The notes: generated by a model from the sequence alone, not told the origin. Positions 1-10,636 are shown, numbered from the stretch's first letter. The stretch: DNA of 64,000 bases from Zygnema cylindricum (GCA_037447655.1 JBBHKE010001558.1:464025-528024); one strand, 5' to 3'. Program-made: numbers and translations.

Positions 1-146
1 TATCTATAGTATACTGCCTATAGGAATAGTTTGAGGAGATTTTATTTATTGTGGAGTAATCTGTGCTATCTGAAACACAACTGTTTGAGAAGTAGTCTGT
101 GGTGCTTCCGAGTGAAGTCCATGGCTGAAATAGGCTATGGATAACA
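1..146 (+). repeat. 3' end of the 5' LTR of host element A2 (window-truncated)
   Basis: This stretch matches the last part of the LTR ending at 19887: both carry the segment running from the tttatttatt block through ctgtggtgcttccgag to the ggctatg block just before the end. It finishes in ...ATAACA and is followed at once by a copy of the copia-type primer-binding site, which fixes it as the right edge of a 5' LTR. The rest of the LTR lies left of the window. By inference the matching 3' LTR is the one split by element B (12444-12742 plus 19190-19887). Confidence 0.85.
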
Positions 147-159
147 CGTTATGGGCCCA
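147..159 (+). promoter_or_regulatory. Primer-binding site of A2 (initiator tRNA-Met anticodon-arm type)
   Basis: The sequence is cGTTATGGGCCCA, one mismatch (first base) from GGTTATGGGCCCA. The latter is complementary to the anticodon arm of initiator tRNA-Met and is the known copia primer site, where a 5' half-tRNA primes reverse transcription. It directly follows the LTR end. The ATG within it (151-153) is also the apparent gag start. Confidence 0.85.
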
Positions 160-1000
160 CACCCATAGCAACCTATATTTGATGGATCAAAATATAACTA
201 CTGCAAGTGTGCGCTCGAGACCTACTTCGAGATGATGGAGCTAATGGATGTGGTGGAATGTACCTTGGCCGAAACCTCAAATGGATAGAAAAGTAAAAAT
301 CATGAGTTTATAAGGGTTATCAAGAACTCATTGACAATGGAATTAGTAATGTCATACCTAAGTGTTAAAAGGACGGCTAAATTATAGAAATGCTTAGAAA
401 ATATGTATGCAAAGATGTCTTTATATCGTTGGCTTAGTACTGTTACCAAAATAGTTGAACACAAGTATGTAGGAGGTAGTATGGAGAAACGCTGTATTGA
501 CTTACAAGTTTTATTTGCAGAAAATGATTTGGCACGAGGAAAATTTACAAATGCTCAACAAGCTATCTTGTTAATGAGAATTCTTCCTAAAGAATACAAG
601 AGTGCACTAGATCTATTGACTTTAATTGATAAAAAGGATTGGAGCGTAACTGTAGCTAGACGAGTTATTGTAGATGAAGAGGCTAATAGAAGGGTCTTAT
701 CAAATGAAAGGAATATAAAGGAATCTAAGTCTTAGTTTGAGAAATTTAAAGGTAATAGTGAGTTCGGAGATCGACCAAAGAAATGTTTTTACTGTAATGA
801 TTTAGGACATACCTTCACCGTATGTCCATCGTGTAAAAGTACATGTGTTAAAAGGAATTTCAAAGATGGATGGGACAACATCCTAGTTCAAACCCCAACA
901 AGAAAAGAATCAAGTGCTTTCGTGTGTGAGAGACAAGACTCGACAAATGACAAAAGGCATACACCGTGTGTTGACGAATTTATGTATTTACCGACCTTCT
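151..1000 (+). pseudogene. Broken copia-type gag of element A2 with zinc knuckle
   Basis: Reading from the ATG at 151 gives MGPHP, a stop, then QPIFDG, matching the MGPxxxxPIFDG start of the other copies. The best open piece is 403-735, with VTKIVEHKYVGGSM and LMRILPKEYKSALD, which aligns with the gag middle of C-F (YTGGTMAEY and LLMRGLP). A CX2CX4HX4C zinc knuckle (CFYCNDLGHTFTVC) starts at 784 in the same frame, so it is nucleocapsid-like. In-frame stops near 166, 286, 388 and 735 inactivate it. The stop at 388 replaces a Trp conserved in the C, D, B and E gags. In the family this protein forms the virus-like particle. Confidence 0.75.
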
Positions 1001-1007
1001 GTGTTGT

Positions 1008-1850
1008 TTGGAAACAGAAAAGGATTTGGTGTCTGTCCCTTTTCCCGACGTCAGATTGGTGAGCAACAAAGAGTTACAAGAGGAAGAGTTATTTGAAGTA
1101 AGAGAAATTAGAGGAAGTGAAGGTCACTCGGAAGTTGAAGCCGGAAAATACTTAAACATAAAGACTAATAAATTAAACCCAATTTTTACAGAAAGACTGG
1201 GCGAAGATATGAAAAAAACTGGAATTATGAATGAGGTGTATAATGTGGAAACAGGTTGAAGGAGTTATGTCACTGAAGATAGTGTGGTGAAGGACGAAAG
1301 AGAGAAGGACACGATTTTGGTGACCTTATCGGATGACAAATCGGTGAGTGAAAATTGCTTACAAGAGAGTTTGTTATCTGAAGTAAGAGGAGTTGAAGGA
1401 AAAGATGGACACTTAAAAGCAAAAATTAGAAATAAGTTGGATGTGGAAATTGGTGAACTAGGAGAAGAACAAAGAAAAACTGTTCAGAAAATTGGAGTGA
1501 GAAAAGAAGTTTGTGGGAGTGAAAAATGTAAAAAAAATGCAGAAGTTAAAAATATAGGAAATGAAAATAGCAAGAAAAGAGTGCAGCTGAAAAGAAGAAG
1601 AATCAAAATTAAAAATTCTCAGATGAATGAAGTTAATGGGAGTAGCAAATCTATGGAGAAAAACGTAAAGGTAAAACAGAAAATTAGTATTTTTGACATT
1701 AAACGAGTAGAAAATTGTGGCAGAAATGTAAACTTTCAAAAAAGACAAAAGATCATGAGAAAAACAAAGAGAAGAAGCAATATTCAAAGGATCAAAGGAA
1801 GAAGAAAACATGCCCAGAAAGTGATAAAAAGAAGAGAACAGGAGAAATGA
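1008..1850 (+). pseudogene. Charged, basic C-terminal tail of the A2 gag (internally duplicated)
   Basis: Two adjacent open pieces (1008-1259 and 1284-1850) follow the zinc knuckle. They repeat the same motif series: EKDL/EKDT, RLVS/KSVS, LQEE/LQES, EVRxxxG, GHxxxE, QKIGVxxEV. The unit has therefore been tandemly duplicated with a period of roughly 270 bp. The second piece ends in a very basic region, NIQRIKGRRKHAQKVIKRR, which matches the end of the element A tail (RIQRINSRRKHVPKVVKRR). No protease, integrase or RT motif is present. I do not recognise this tail in any named family. A nucleic-acid-binding or nuclear-localisation role would fit its composition but is inference. Confidence 0.6.
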
Positions 1851-2111
1851 TTTTCTGGAAGACATTTTTGGAGAACGTGAATTTAGAGAAATCTTAATTT
1901 TGGAAAAACTTATATTACAGGAATGTCTTATAAAAACAACTTCTTTTGACATTCGATATTTTTGGTAGGATTTTAGATTCTTTGTTCTTCCTTGTTGAGT
2001 TAGTTGAAAAGAAACAAAAAGATTTATTTATGTATTCTTGAAGACGAAGGAGGTGGCGGAAGCAATGGCTTGTTCAAGAAAGAAAATTTTGGGAGACATA
2101 GCACAGCGCAG
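1851..2111 (+). other. Non-coding internal 3' region of A2
   Basis: After the stop of the basic tail there is AT-rich sequence with no conserved reading frame. It corresponds in position to 9269-9548 of element A; both contain a gttgaaaagaaa segment. It precedes the 67-bp tandem repeats. Confidence 0.5.
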
Positions 2112-2320
2112 CGAAAGCAGTGGAGAATTATCGGAAGAAGTTCGCGTCGCGAAGCAACGACGCAGCATAGCAGAGCAACGAAAGCAGTGGAGAATCATCG
2201 GAAGAAGTTCGCGTCGCGAAGCAGCGACGCAACATAGCGGCGCAACGAAAGCAGTGGAGAATTATCGGAAAAAGTTCGCGTCACAAAGCACCAACGCAAC
2301 ATAGCGGCGCAACGAATAGA
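2112..2320 (+). repeat. 67-bp tandem repeat in the A2 3' interior
   Basis: Three copies of a 67-bp unit start at 2112, 2179 and 2246 with cgaaagcagtggagaat. Each continues through a ttcgcgtcgcgaagc block and a gcaacatagc-type block. Spacing between starts is exactly 67 bp in both cases. It is GC-richer than its surroundings. Element A lacks these repeats, so they are an A2-specific expansion. Similar GCAGCATAGC-like motifs occur upstream of the polypurine tracts of D and F. Confidence 0.8.
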
Positions 2321-2443
2321 GTGGTGACGTATGAGACTTACACGCTGTTTATTCTATTCGAAGTGCACGCAACTAAATATTTAAGAAAGTGTTGGTATTT
2401 TGAATATTAAGTTGCATGTACACTATGTTTCATGCGTACTTAT

Positions 2444-3434
2444 TGTTGTTCTATAACAACTAGTGCAGGTGGAGCTGCAGTAGTAGTGGTAGAAGCAGAA
2501 ATAGCTTAAGCAGAAGCTTTTCAAGAAGTCCTCACAAAACACTGTAATTCACCACTCTAACACTACACAGTTTTATTCAACTTTACCACACTATAGATCT
2601 TGACACACAGATCCAATTAACACAAAACACATAAGAACCGCAACATACATACTGTTAACTCCCAAAGTCACAGCCAAATAGACCCAGCAGACCATAAGAT
2701 ATAGGACCTGGAAGTTTACCAAAAACTGTCTTTTGGTTTCCTTATCTCAAAACTGGATACAAGAATATTTCTAAGTCCTGTTCTTTATACTATGAGAGAG
2801 CAACTACTGCCTATTAGCCTATCAGATGTCAGTACCCTGAATAGTAGTACTGTACGATAGTACGACAAGGTTCCCTAGTGTACTTCCAAAAACCTAATTC
2901 GAAATAGCCTAAAAGTGAATAGTGAAACACTATTTCTTACCGCGCTACGCTACAAAAACAATTTCTTCAGGTATTTACAATTTGATGCCGTACGCATAAT
3001 GTTGCTTGCTTATTCAGCTACCAGAAGTACTTCCAACCTGTTGTGGTAAACTTGTACGACTATCTAGGACACTTACTAAGTTCCTCGTCATCTGTGGTCT
3101 CCCTCAAAATTCTCGCCGTTAATCTAATACGAATCAACGTCAGGTATTTGTCTTTTGGTATCAGTGTTCCCAGATGTCCGGTTTAATTTCCGTCCGCCTG
3201 ATCCAAGGAGTTCAACCGTCCGATAGGTGACATGTGGCCATGACCATTCCGCATTTCTTGCACTGTCTAAAAAGCCGACACGTGTATATGTGACCGTACT
3301 AATACTCTTTGAGAAACATTTTACCGTCACACTATTTAAGGTAAATATTACATTTCAAACTACACCAAAATATTCTAAGTATTTAAGCTTCCCTCACAGC
3401 TCTATATATTGAAGACAAAGCTTTCAAAACAACA
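2444..3434 (-). repeat. 3' LTR of element C
   Basis: A 991-bp LTR that on the element strand begins TGTTGTTTTGAAAGC after the polypurine tract and ends ...GAACAACA. It matches 11341-12322 along its length with scattered substitutions. Its last ~60 bases still resemble the Gag N-terminal coding segment (AAPPALVV then IEQQ), but the start codon is ATT here instead of ATG. Confidence 0.9.
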
Positions 3435-3457
3435 CTCCCCTAAAGCTTTAGTCTCAG

Positions 3458-4291
3458 TTATTCAATTAGACCAATAGCCTTTCTGCAAAACTGTAATTTA
3501 GGTGCAGCAAGAGCTTTAGTAAGCATACCTGCAACCATGTTTTCATCCGACAAATAACACATTTTAATGACCTTTGCAAGCACATTTTCACGGACAAAAT
3601 GCAGTTTGATATCTATGTGTTTGCTGTTAAAGTGATGGTTAGGGTTAGAGGCTATGGCAATTGGTGCTTGGTTGTCGCACCAAATGACTTGAGGACCAGA
3701 TTGCATATATCCCAATTCCTGCAAAAGTGCTTTTACCCACAGGAGTTCATTGAGGGCAAAACTTGCTGCCATATATTCAAACTCCATAGTTGACTGGGCG
3801 GTGACCTTCTGAAGTATGTTGCTCCAGCAGGAGGTACCCTTTCCAATCTGTAGGACAAATCCAGTGATGGATTTCCTGCTGGGCATGTCTCCATAACTCG
3901 CATCGCTCCAAGTTTTCAGCTTGACTTCTCCTCCTCCGAGGACAAGTTTAAGATATCGAGTTTCTACAAAGTACCTCAGGACTCTTTTTGCAGCTTCCCT
4001 ATCTGCCTTTTTTGGATTTTGAAGACTCATACTTAATGCTCCAACAACTGCTGCCACATCTGGTCTAGTAAAGTTCATAAAATAGATAAGACATCCAACT
4101 ACCTCCCTATATGGTTTTGAGGCTATGAAATCCTCCTCCCCTGACTCTAGCATCTCATCAACTAGAATGCGTGACCCAGAGTTAACTCCCTCTAATTTCT
4201 GTCTGTATTCCATAGGAGTGACACATCTTTTAGCTTCTTTCATATCAAACTTTTCAAGCATGGAACTTATAGCATCCTTTTGAGTTATCAT
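3458..4291 (-). pseudogene. Element C: RT C-terminal end and RNase H
   Basis: A 277-codon open piece covers the RT connection region (MEYRQKLEG, YREVVGCLIYFMNFTRPD) and the copia-type RNase H. The RNase H has TWSDASYGD, the STMEFEY acidic motif (usually STMEAEY), WCDNQAPIAI and KHIDIKLHFVRE, so the catalytic acidic residues appear retained. In life it would remove the RNA strand during reverse transcription in the particle. It is separated from the upstream RT by a small frame-breaking deletion near 4300, so the polyprotein is broken. Confidence 0.88.
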
Positions 4292-4317
4292 GATTTGCCT
4301 CTTACTTGTATCTCTCT

Positions 4318-5100
4318 CTACTTATATTTTCCTAAAATGTATTTGGCCTCACCGAGGTCTTTTATCTGAAACCTTGATTTCAAGGCTCTGTTGATCCTAT
4401 TTATTTCATCCATGGATTTGGTGATAAGAAGCAAATCATCTACATAAACAACAATATACAGTATTCCATCCTCCTCTTGTAAAACATAAGCAAAATGGTC
4501 TAAACTGATTTTTTTGAAACCTAGTTTGGTGAAGAACTCATCTAACTTTAGGTTCCAATGTCTAGGGGTCTGTTTCAGCCCATACAAGGATTTTATCAGT
4601 TTACATACTAGGTTTTCTTTTCCTTTTTCTACATACATTTCTGGTTGCTGCATATAAATCGTTTTTTCCAGCTCCCCATAAAGGAAAGCTTTTTTAATGT
4701 CCATCTGATGGATTTCCATGTTTTCACTAGCAGCTAAACTGAGTAAGATTCTGACAGTTGGGAACCTTACCACTGGAGAGAAAGTTTCCTCATAGTCGAT
4801 TCCTTCTTTTTGATTGTAACCTTTGGCCACAAGTCTGGCCTTGTACCGTTCAATCGTGCCATCTGGGTTTAATTTCACTTTAAAAACCCATTTACTTCCG
4901 ATGGCTTTCCAGTCCGGAGGTAGATCAACCAGCTCCCACATTTGAGCTTCTATTATAGACTTCATTTCATCGTTTGCCGCTTCAATCCAGTGAGTCCTTT
5001 TTGGTAAAGAGAAAGCCTCCCGGATTGTCTGAGGTTTTTCTGGGTTAGCAGAGTAGGCAAACTGGGAACTTAGTTGGAGGCGACTGCTTGTTCTTTTTCC
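4318..5100 (-). pseudogene. Element C: reverse transcriptase
   Basis: The largest open piece (4318-4965, 215 codons) is a typical copia [13 protein letters not shown], the [18 protein letters not shown] block, MDIKKAF with catalytic Asp at residue 89, SLYGLKQ, and the YVDD box at residues 174-177. All three catalytic aspartates are present. In-frame sequence upstream to about 5100 (TIREAFSLPKRTHWIEAANDE) is the usual RT N-terminal extension. The piece ends prematurely after EAKYILG by a frameshift relative to the RNase H piece. Confidence 0.9.
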
Positions 5101-5301
5101 GCTCGGAAATTCTGAGGCGGAGACCGATGAAAGTCTTGCGTTTCTTTGCTATCTTGCAACTGGTTGTGACTGATCCGGCAGCTGTTTTCCTTGCTCCATT
5201 TGTTGTGGGAGAGAAGCTTGAGTTTCCGAAATCACCGGATCTGCAAGAGGTTACTGAACAGGTTGATAGAACACTGTTTTTTGTGTGTCAAAAATAACAT
5301 A

Positions 5302-5712
5302 TTACTTAGATTTTGCTGCAACCTGATTTTTTGTCATAGAGAATAAATATGCGGATTTTGCCTTATCCTTTATAATAATGTTCCTAGACACTACTATCTT
5401 CTGCTTTTCTAAAACATAAACTCTATAGCCTTTTGAATTATCATCATACCCCATAAGAATACCTGGTAGACCTTTTGGTTCCATTTTCCAAGTATTTGGA
5501 GAGGTGTCTATAATAAAGCATTTACTACCAAATACTCTGAAATGACCGACATCTGGTTTTCTACCTGTCCACAGGTCAAAATGTGTAGTACTGACTGAAC
5601 GAGATACAACTCTATTTTTTATATAAACCGCACAATTTACGGCCTCAGCCAAGAATTTCAAATCTATATTTTTATAAGCTAGCATAGATCTAGCACACTC
5701 TATAATTGTCAT
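5302..5712 (-). pseudogene. Element C: integrase C-terminal part
   Basis: A 136-codon piece with NCAVYIKNRV, LWTGRKPDV, FRVFGSKCF and LPGILMGYDDNSKGYRVY, the conserved GKGY-like C-terminal region of copia integrases. The D,D35E glutamate lies just upstream, in the 5713-5808 gap (NGVFERLN), and is preserved. Two in-frame stops lie between it and the upstream integrase piece. Confidence 0.85.
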
Positions 5713-5808
5713 GTTTAGTCTCTCAAAGACACCATTCTGCTGAGGAGTGTAAGGAACTGTTAGCTAACGACCTACCGCTTCATCCAACACAAAAGTTTTA
5801 AACTCTTT

Positions 5809-6291
5809 TTACATATATTTTCCTCCATTATCCAATTTGCGTTCGAGAATCGAAACTCTATGCAGTTTCTCCACCCAAGCCTTGTATTGTTTGAAGTGGC
5901 CGAACACTTCACTCTTTTCATTCCTGAAATAGACTTTTGTGAACCGAGAAAAATCGTATGTAAAAGCAACAATGAAACGAACCCCCCCAGCAGATGGCAC
6001 CTGTGCTGGTCTTAGAACATCCGAATGAATAAGTTGTAAAACTTTTGTTGATTTGTGATCTGATTGTTGGGGAAAAGGCAACTTATGAATCTTGCCTAAC
6101 AAGCAACCATCACATGTTTTTACTGGCTCATTTGTTAGTGAAACACCTACTATTTTACCAGCTTTGAACATTTTTGTTAAGCTATTATAGTTGACATGGC
6201 CTAGTCTTTTATGCCATAATTTTTTCTCAAATTTTACACCAGAATAAAGAACATCACTTTCTTTAGAATCAGCCATATCCATATGGTACAT
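5809..6291 (-). pseudogene. Element C: integrase N-terminal and core part
   Basis: A 160-codon piece containing the GAG-pre-integrase zinc motif (LWHKRLGH ... CDGCLLGK, HHCC) and two catalytic aspartates (IHSDVLRPA and KLDNGGKY). The Gly-Glu of the usual DNGGEY motif is GK here. It ends at a stop just after GGKYM, but the same frame continues, with another stop, into the downstream piece. The role in an active copy is insertion of the cDNA into the genome. Confidence 0.87.
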
Positions 6292-6309
6292 TTTGCTTGC
6301 ATCTCTAGT

Positions 6310-6699
6310 TCATGTGACTGCTATTTTTCCTAGCTTGCTCACAACCTGCCTACCTCCTTTAAGGGAGACCTCAAAACCTTTACTCTCAACCAAAGATGTA
6401 GAGAAATGGTTTTTTTTGAAATCAGGAACAAATAAAACATTATGAAGTGTTCTTTCTACTGGTTTCCATCCTACATCTACGAACAGTGAGACATCACCTA
6501 GTGCAGATATCTGCACACTCATTCCAGAAGCATAGTAAATATTTCTTGCAGGTGTTGACTTCAGATTGGTGAAAAGTGAATTGTTCTTGCACATATGTGT
6601 TGATGCTCCTGTGTCCATTATCCACCCAATGTCCTTTGAGCCTTCCATTGCCGCCGCCTTTGCAAATAACTCCGAATCTTCCTGCTCAATGAAGCTCAA
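6310..6699 (-). pseudogene. Element C: aspartic protease
   Basis: A 129-codon piece with the retropepsin active site GWIMDTGASTHMC and the downstream hydrophobic strand TLHNVLFVPDFKKNHFS, typical of copia proteases that mature the Gag-Pol polyprotein. The active-site triad DTG is intact. The flanking reading frame is open toward the integrase apart from one stop around 6307. Confidence 0.87.
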
Positions 6700-6886
6700 T
6701 GACTGATCCTCCTCACTGACAGATGATGAAAATAATGAGTTGTTATATAACTGTTGACCAGAAAAGCCTTGGTTAAATTGACTCTGCTGCCATCTTGGCC
6801 TATATAAACTTGTCTCATTTGCCTTCTTGAGTTTAGGACAGTACCTATAACCATGACCTCTTTCTCAACAGTAAAAACAAAAAGTT
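6700..6886 (-). pseudogene. Element C: nucleocapsid part of gag (split by element A)
   Basis: On the minus strand this encodes a zinc knuckle with one codon changed to stop: CFYC, TGA, ERGHGYRYC. It matches CFYCSERGHGYKFC of element F. The gag gene is interrupted at 6887-6891, where element A is inserted, and resumes at 10637. Confidence 0.75.
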
Positions 6887-6891
6887 AAAGA

Positions 6892-7953
6892 TGTTGTTTT
6901 TGAAAAGTTAGTTTCGTGCGTGCGTGTCGTTTCGTGCGTATATAATGTTTCATGGGTACAGTACGCTACTCTAATGCTATCTTGATTTACTGTGGAGGTT
7001 CGAATGGATTTGGGAATTGGGGGAGTAATGGTACTAATTGTTTTAGGATGTACGTTATTATTTGAGTGGCGCCAACAAAACGTAAGGAAAGGTACGGAAT
7101 ATGTAAATGTAAGGCGGATCGCGAAGCGATCCGATCTGGAATGTTTTTGGAAAAGTACGCCGGCGGTACGGACTAATTTGGATGGAGTGATGTAATTTCG
7201 CCAAGTGGATTTTGGTGATTATGCTTCACAACATCAAGGGTGCCGAAGAAGAGCTACGGACGGCGGCGCCGTCAGTTTGGTGAGGGACGCAAAATCGCGT
7301 CCATCACATGATATTTATTTTGGACGGTCCAGATTCGTTTGACTGAATTCCTAAATATTTAGCAATGTTTTGTCTTGTGTATTAATTATTAGTTTAGATC
7401 TTAGGTACACTCACATTAATTGAGGTAGATGATTGATTACGTACGGCTGGTACGCCTCCGTACAGTTAGTAGTAAGCTGTAGTGTATATTTGTAGAACTT
7501 AGTCATTTTTAGACTAAGGGGAACTTTTTGGACAGAAACTGTTTTTTGCTCCTTTTTGGGAATTTCAACTGAGGATTTATCTCAGATGTATTGGTAGAAT
7601 TATCTGAAAATTTGCGTGTGAGTTCCTCCTTGTATCGGTAATATTGTGGCAAATTTTCAGACATATTGTATGTCTGGTTTGCTCGGGGCTTCATTGTGAA
7701 GTTGGTCAGATTTATCAAAGTTCTGGCAGGCTGTTTTTCTGCAACTTTGATTGAGTGTTGTGATTATTTGGTTTGGTATTGTTATATGAAAATTGGTGGG
7801 AATACTAAGTGGCCTAAAAACTATATGGTTGAGTAGTTTCAGCTTGGTTTGGTTATTCTGTAGAATTCTGAGTGGAATCAAAGGAGGCTGTTTTGGGGTA
7901 GTCTGTGGTGCTTCCGAGGGTACATTCATGGCTGAAAAGGGCTATGAACAATA
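6892..7953 (+). repeat. 5' LTR of element A
   Basis: A 1062-bp LTR, nearly identical to 9561-10631. It ends ...GAACAATA where the 3' copy ends ...GAACAACA, so the terminal CA has mutated to TA in this copy. A TATATAA at 6938-6944 is a candidate TATA box but reads TACATAA in the other LTR. A short insertion in the 3' LTR (around 10022-10030) accounts for the length difference. Confidence 0.92.
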
Positions 7954-7966
7954 GGTTATGGGCCCA
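7954..7966 (+). promoter_or_regulatory. Primer-binding site of element A
   Basis: A perfect GGTTATGGGCCCA immediately after the LTR, complementary to the initiator tRNA-Met anticodon arm as in copia. The embedded ATG at 7958-7960 starts the gag frame MGPRPWLPIFD. Confidence 0.92.
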
Positions 7967-9268
7967 CGCCCATGGCTACCCATTTTTGATGAATCAACCC
8001 TGCCCATATTTGATGGTTTTAAATATTTTTATTGGAGGAGTATGATGGAGAGCTACTTCAAGTCGAGGAAGCTAATGGATGTGGTGGACGGGACATGTGT
8101 TGAATCATCGGTTCGATGGGAGGAGAAGAATAATGAGTGTATGCTGATTATCAAGCTATCCTTGAATGACGAACTTGTATTGACTTACCTTGGTCTGGAA
8201 AGTGCAGCTGAGTTATAGAAGTGCTTAGAATGTGGATATCAAAAGACTTCTGTGTATCACTGGATGAGTAGTGTCACAAAAATAGTTGAGTATAAGTATG
8301 ATGGAGGTAGTATGCTAAATTACTGTATTGGGTTACAAATATTGTTAGTAGAAAATTGATATTGCAGGTGGAAACTTTACAAATGCTCAAAAGGCTTTTC
8401 TGTTAATGAAAGGATTACCGAAGGAATATAGGTGTGCTTTAGATAGATTAAAACAGGTTGATAAAAGTGATTAGAACTTACAATTAGCAATCAGGTGTGT
8501 TTTGGAGGAAGAGGCTAATAACGAGGCTCTAAAGATTAGGGGGAATTTTCAATGTGTCAGTTCACAATTTAAAAGAAATAAAAAAATTGTAAGGTAGAAA
8601 ACTGTTTTTATTGTAATGATGTAGGACATACTTTCAGGGTATGTCCGCTATATAAAAGTGCATGTGTCGCAGGAACTTTCAGGAATGGATGGGATGACAA
8701 TCGAGTTCGACCCCCTAAACGAAGGGTTACACTTCCCGTCGACGAATTTGTATACCTACCGATTGTTACTCTTCGAGATACGGAACATGAGGAAGAAAAA
8801 GAAAAATTTGTTGTCTCCAAAAATGGAGTGGAGATGGAGGTGACAAAAAAAGAGTTGGTTTTTGTCACTTATTCAAACGATAGATTGGTGAGTGATGAAG
8901 ATGTGCAAGAGGAAGAGGTTATTGAAGAAAGAATATTAGGAGGAAGTGAAGGGGATTTGGTAGTTGAAACTGAAAATAACTTGCATGAGGAGAATAATAC
9001 ACTTCGAGAAGGAGAGAGGAAAAGTGTTCAGAAAAGTGGAGTAAGTGAAGAATTTTATAATACGGAAAAAGAAGGAGAGAGGAAAAGTGTTCAGAAAATT
9101 GGAGTAAACGAAGAAACTTATAATATGGGAAAAGAAAATAAAATTGTGAAAATTGAGAAAATATTGAAATTCAAAAAGGAAACGAAGAAAAGAAATAGAA
9201 TTCAAAGGATTAACAGTAGAAGAAAACATGTTCCGAAAGTGGTCAAAAGAAGACGACGAGAAAAGTAA
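7958..9268 (+). pseudogene. Gag-like gene of element A with zinc knuckle and basic tail
   Basis: From the PBS ATG the frame is open for 86 codons (PIFDGFKYFYWRSMMESYF, the copia gag start) to a TAG at 8216 that replaces a conserved Trp. The frame slips near 8357 (GGNFTNAQKAFLLMKGLPKEY is in another frame) and returns before the zinc knuckle (CFYCNDVGHTFRVC, from 8603). From there it is open through to the end of the 146-codon tail at 8828-9268. The tail is acidic first (VQEEEVIEE), then contains a 19-22-residue direct repeat (GERKSVQKxGVxEExYN twice), and ends in a Lys/Arg cluster (RRKHVPKVVKRRRREK). The tail matches A2 but no pol domain I know. Confidence 0.75.
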
Positions 9269-9560
9269 TTTTACAGAGGTGACTACCATTAAAATTCAGT
9301 AATATATGTAGAATATCGAATTTTGCATTTTGTTTTGTTTGTTGAAAAGAAAGTTTAATTTTTTAAGATTCGGGAAGAGGCAACAGTAGCAATGGTTTTT
9401 GGAGAGGACGCGTTTTTGGAAGACATGGCAACAAGCAGCAGAGGGAGTGGTGACGTCAGCGGAAGCGGTAGTGACGTGGAAACGAAAAAAAAAGGGAGGA
9501 AATTTGAGGGTACAAAAAGGTATTTTATTCCGGATGTACGAAACTAAATTTTCGGGGGAG
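9269..9560 (+). other. Non-coding 3' interior and polypurine tract of element A
   Basis: AT-rich sequence without a conserved frame. It ends in the tract ttttcgggggag at 9549-9560, directly before the 3' LTR, which is the plus-strand primer expected for an LTR element. Confidence 0.7.
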
Positions 9561-10631
9561 TGTTGTTTTTTAAAAGTTAGTTTCGTGCGTGCGTGTCGTT
9601 TCGTGCGTACATAATGTTTCGTGGGTACAGTACGCTACTCTAATGCTATCTTGATTTACTGTGGAGGTTCGAATGGATTTGGGAATTGGGGGAGTAATGG
9701 TACTAATTGTTTTAGGATGTACGTTATTATTTGATTGGCGCGAACAAAACGTAAGGAAAGGTACGGAATATGTAAATGTAAGGCGGATCGCGAAGTGATC
9801 CGATCTGGAATGTTTTTGGAAAAGTACGCCGCCGGTACGGACTAATTTGGATGGAGTGATGTCATTTCGCCAAGTGGATTTTGGTGATTATGCTTCACAA
9901 CATCAAGGGTGCCGAAGAAGAGCTACGGACGGCGGCGCCGTCAGTTTGGTGAGGGACGCGAAATCGCGTCCATCACATGATATTTATTTTGGACGGTCCA
10001 GATTCGTTTGACTGAATTCCTAAGACTTGTAAATATTTAGCAATGTTTTGTCTTGTGTATTAATTATTAGTTTAGATCTTAGGTACACTCACATTAATTG
10101 AGGTAGATGATTGATTACGTACGGCTGGTACGCCTCCGTACAGTTAGTAGTAAGCTGTAGTGTATATTTGTAGAACTTAGTCATTTTTAGACTAAGGGGA
10201 ACTTTTTGGACAGAAACTGTTTTCTGCTCCTTTTTGGGAATTTCAACTGAGGATTTATCTCAGATGTATTGGCAGAATTATCTGAAAATTTGCATGTGGG
10301 TTCCTCCTTGTATCGGTAATATTGTGAAAAAGTTTCAGACATATTCTATGTCTGGTTTGCTTGGGGCTTCATTGTGAAGTTGGTCAGATTTGTCAAAGTT
10401 CTGGCAGGCTGTTTTTCTGCAACTTTGATTGAGTGTTGTGATTATTTGGTTTGGTATTGTTATATGATAATTGGTGAGAATACTAAGTGGCCTAAAAACT
10501 ATCTGGTTGAGTAGTTTCAGCTTGGTTTGGTTATTCTGTAGAATTCTGAGTGGAATCAAAGGAGGCTGTTTTGGGGTAGTCTGTGGTGCTTCCGAGGGTA
10601 CATTCATGGCTGAAAAGGGCTATGAACAACA
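9561..10631 (+). repeat. 3' LTR of element A
   Basis: A 1071-bp LTR starting TGTTGTTTTTTAAAAG and ending AACAACA, followed by the target duplication AAAGA. It is the partner of 6892-7953 and gives the LTR boundaries for the family. Confidence 0.92.
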
Positions 10632-10636
10632 AAAGA

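Larger units (their letters stand above)
6892..10631 (+). mobile_element. Gag-only, pol-less copia derivative A, inserted in element C
   Basis: LTRs at 6892-7953 and 9561-10631, both starting TGTTGTTTT, flank an internal region of only about 1.6 kb. A perfect target duplication AAAGA lies at 6887-6891 and 10632-10636. The internal region holds a primer-binding site, a gag with zinc knuckle, a charged tail and a polypurine tract (cgggggag, ending at 9560). There is no protease, integrase, RT or RNase H, so it would depend on enzymes from another element. It belongs to the same family as A2 (same LTR ends, same gag, same tail). Confidence 0.92.

Noticed and set aside
1458-1952. Long minus-strand open frame opposite the A2 tail
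   Set aside because: Phe/Ser-rich translation is the mirror of the Lys/Glu-rich tail on the plus strand; no domain.
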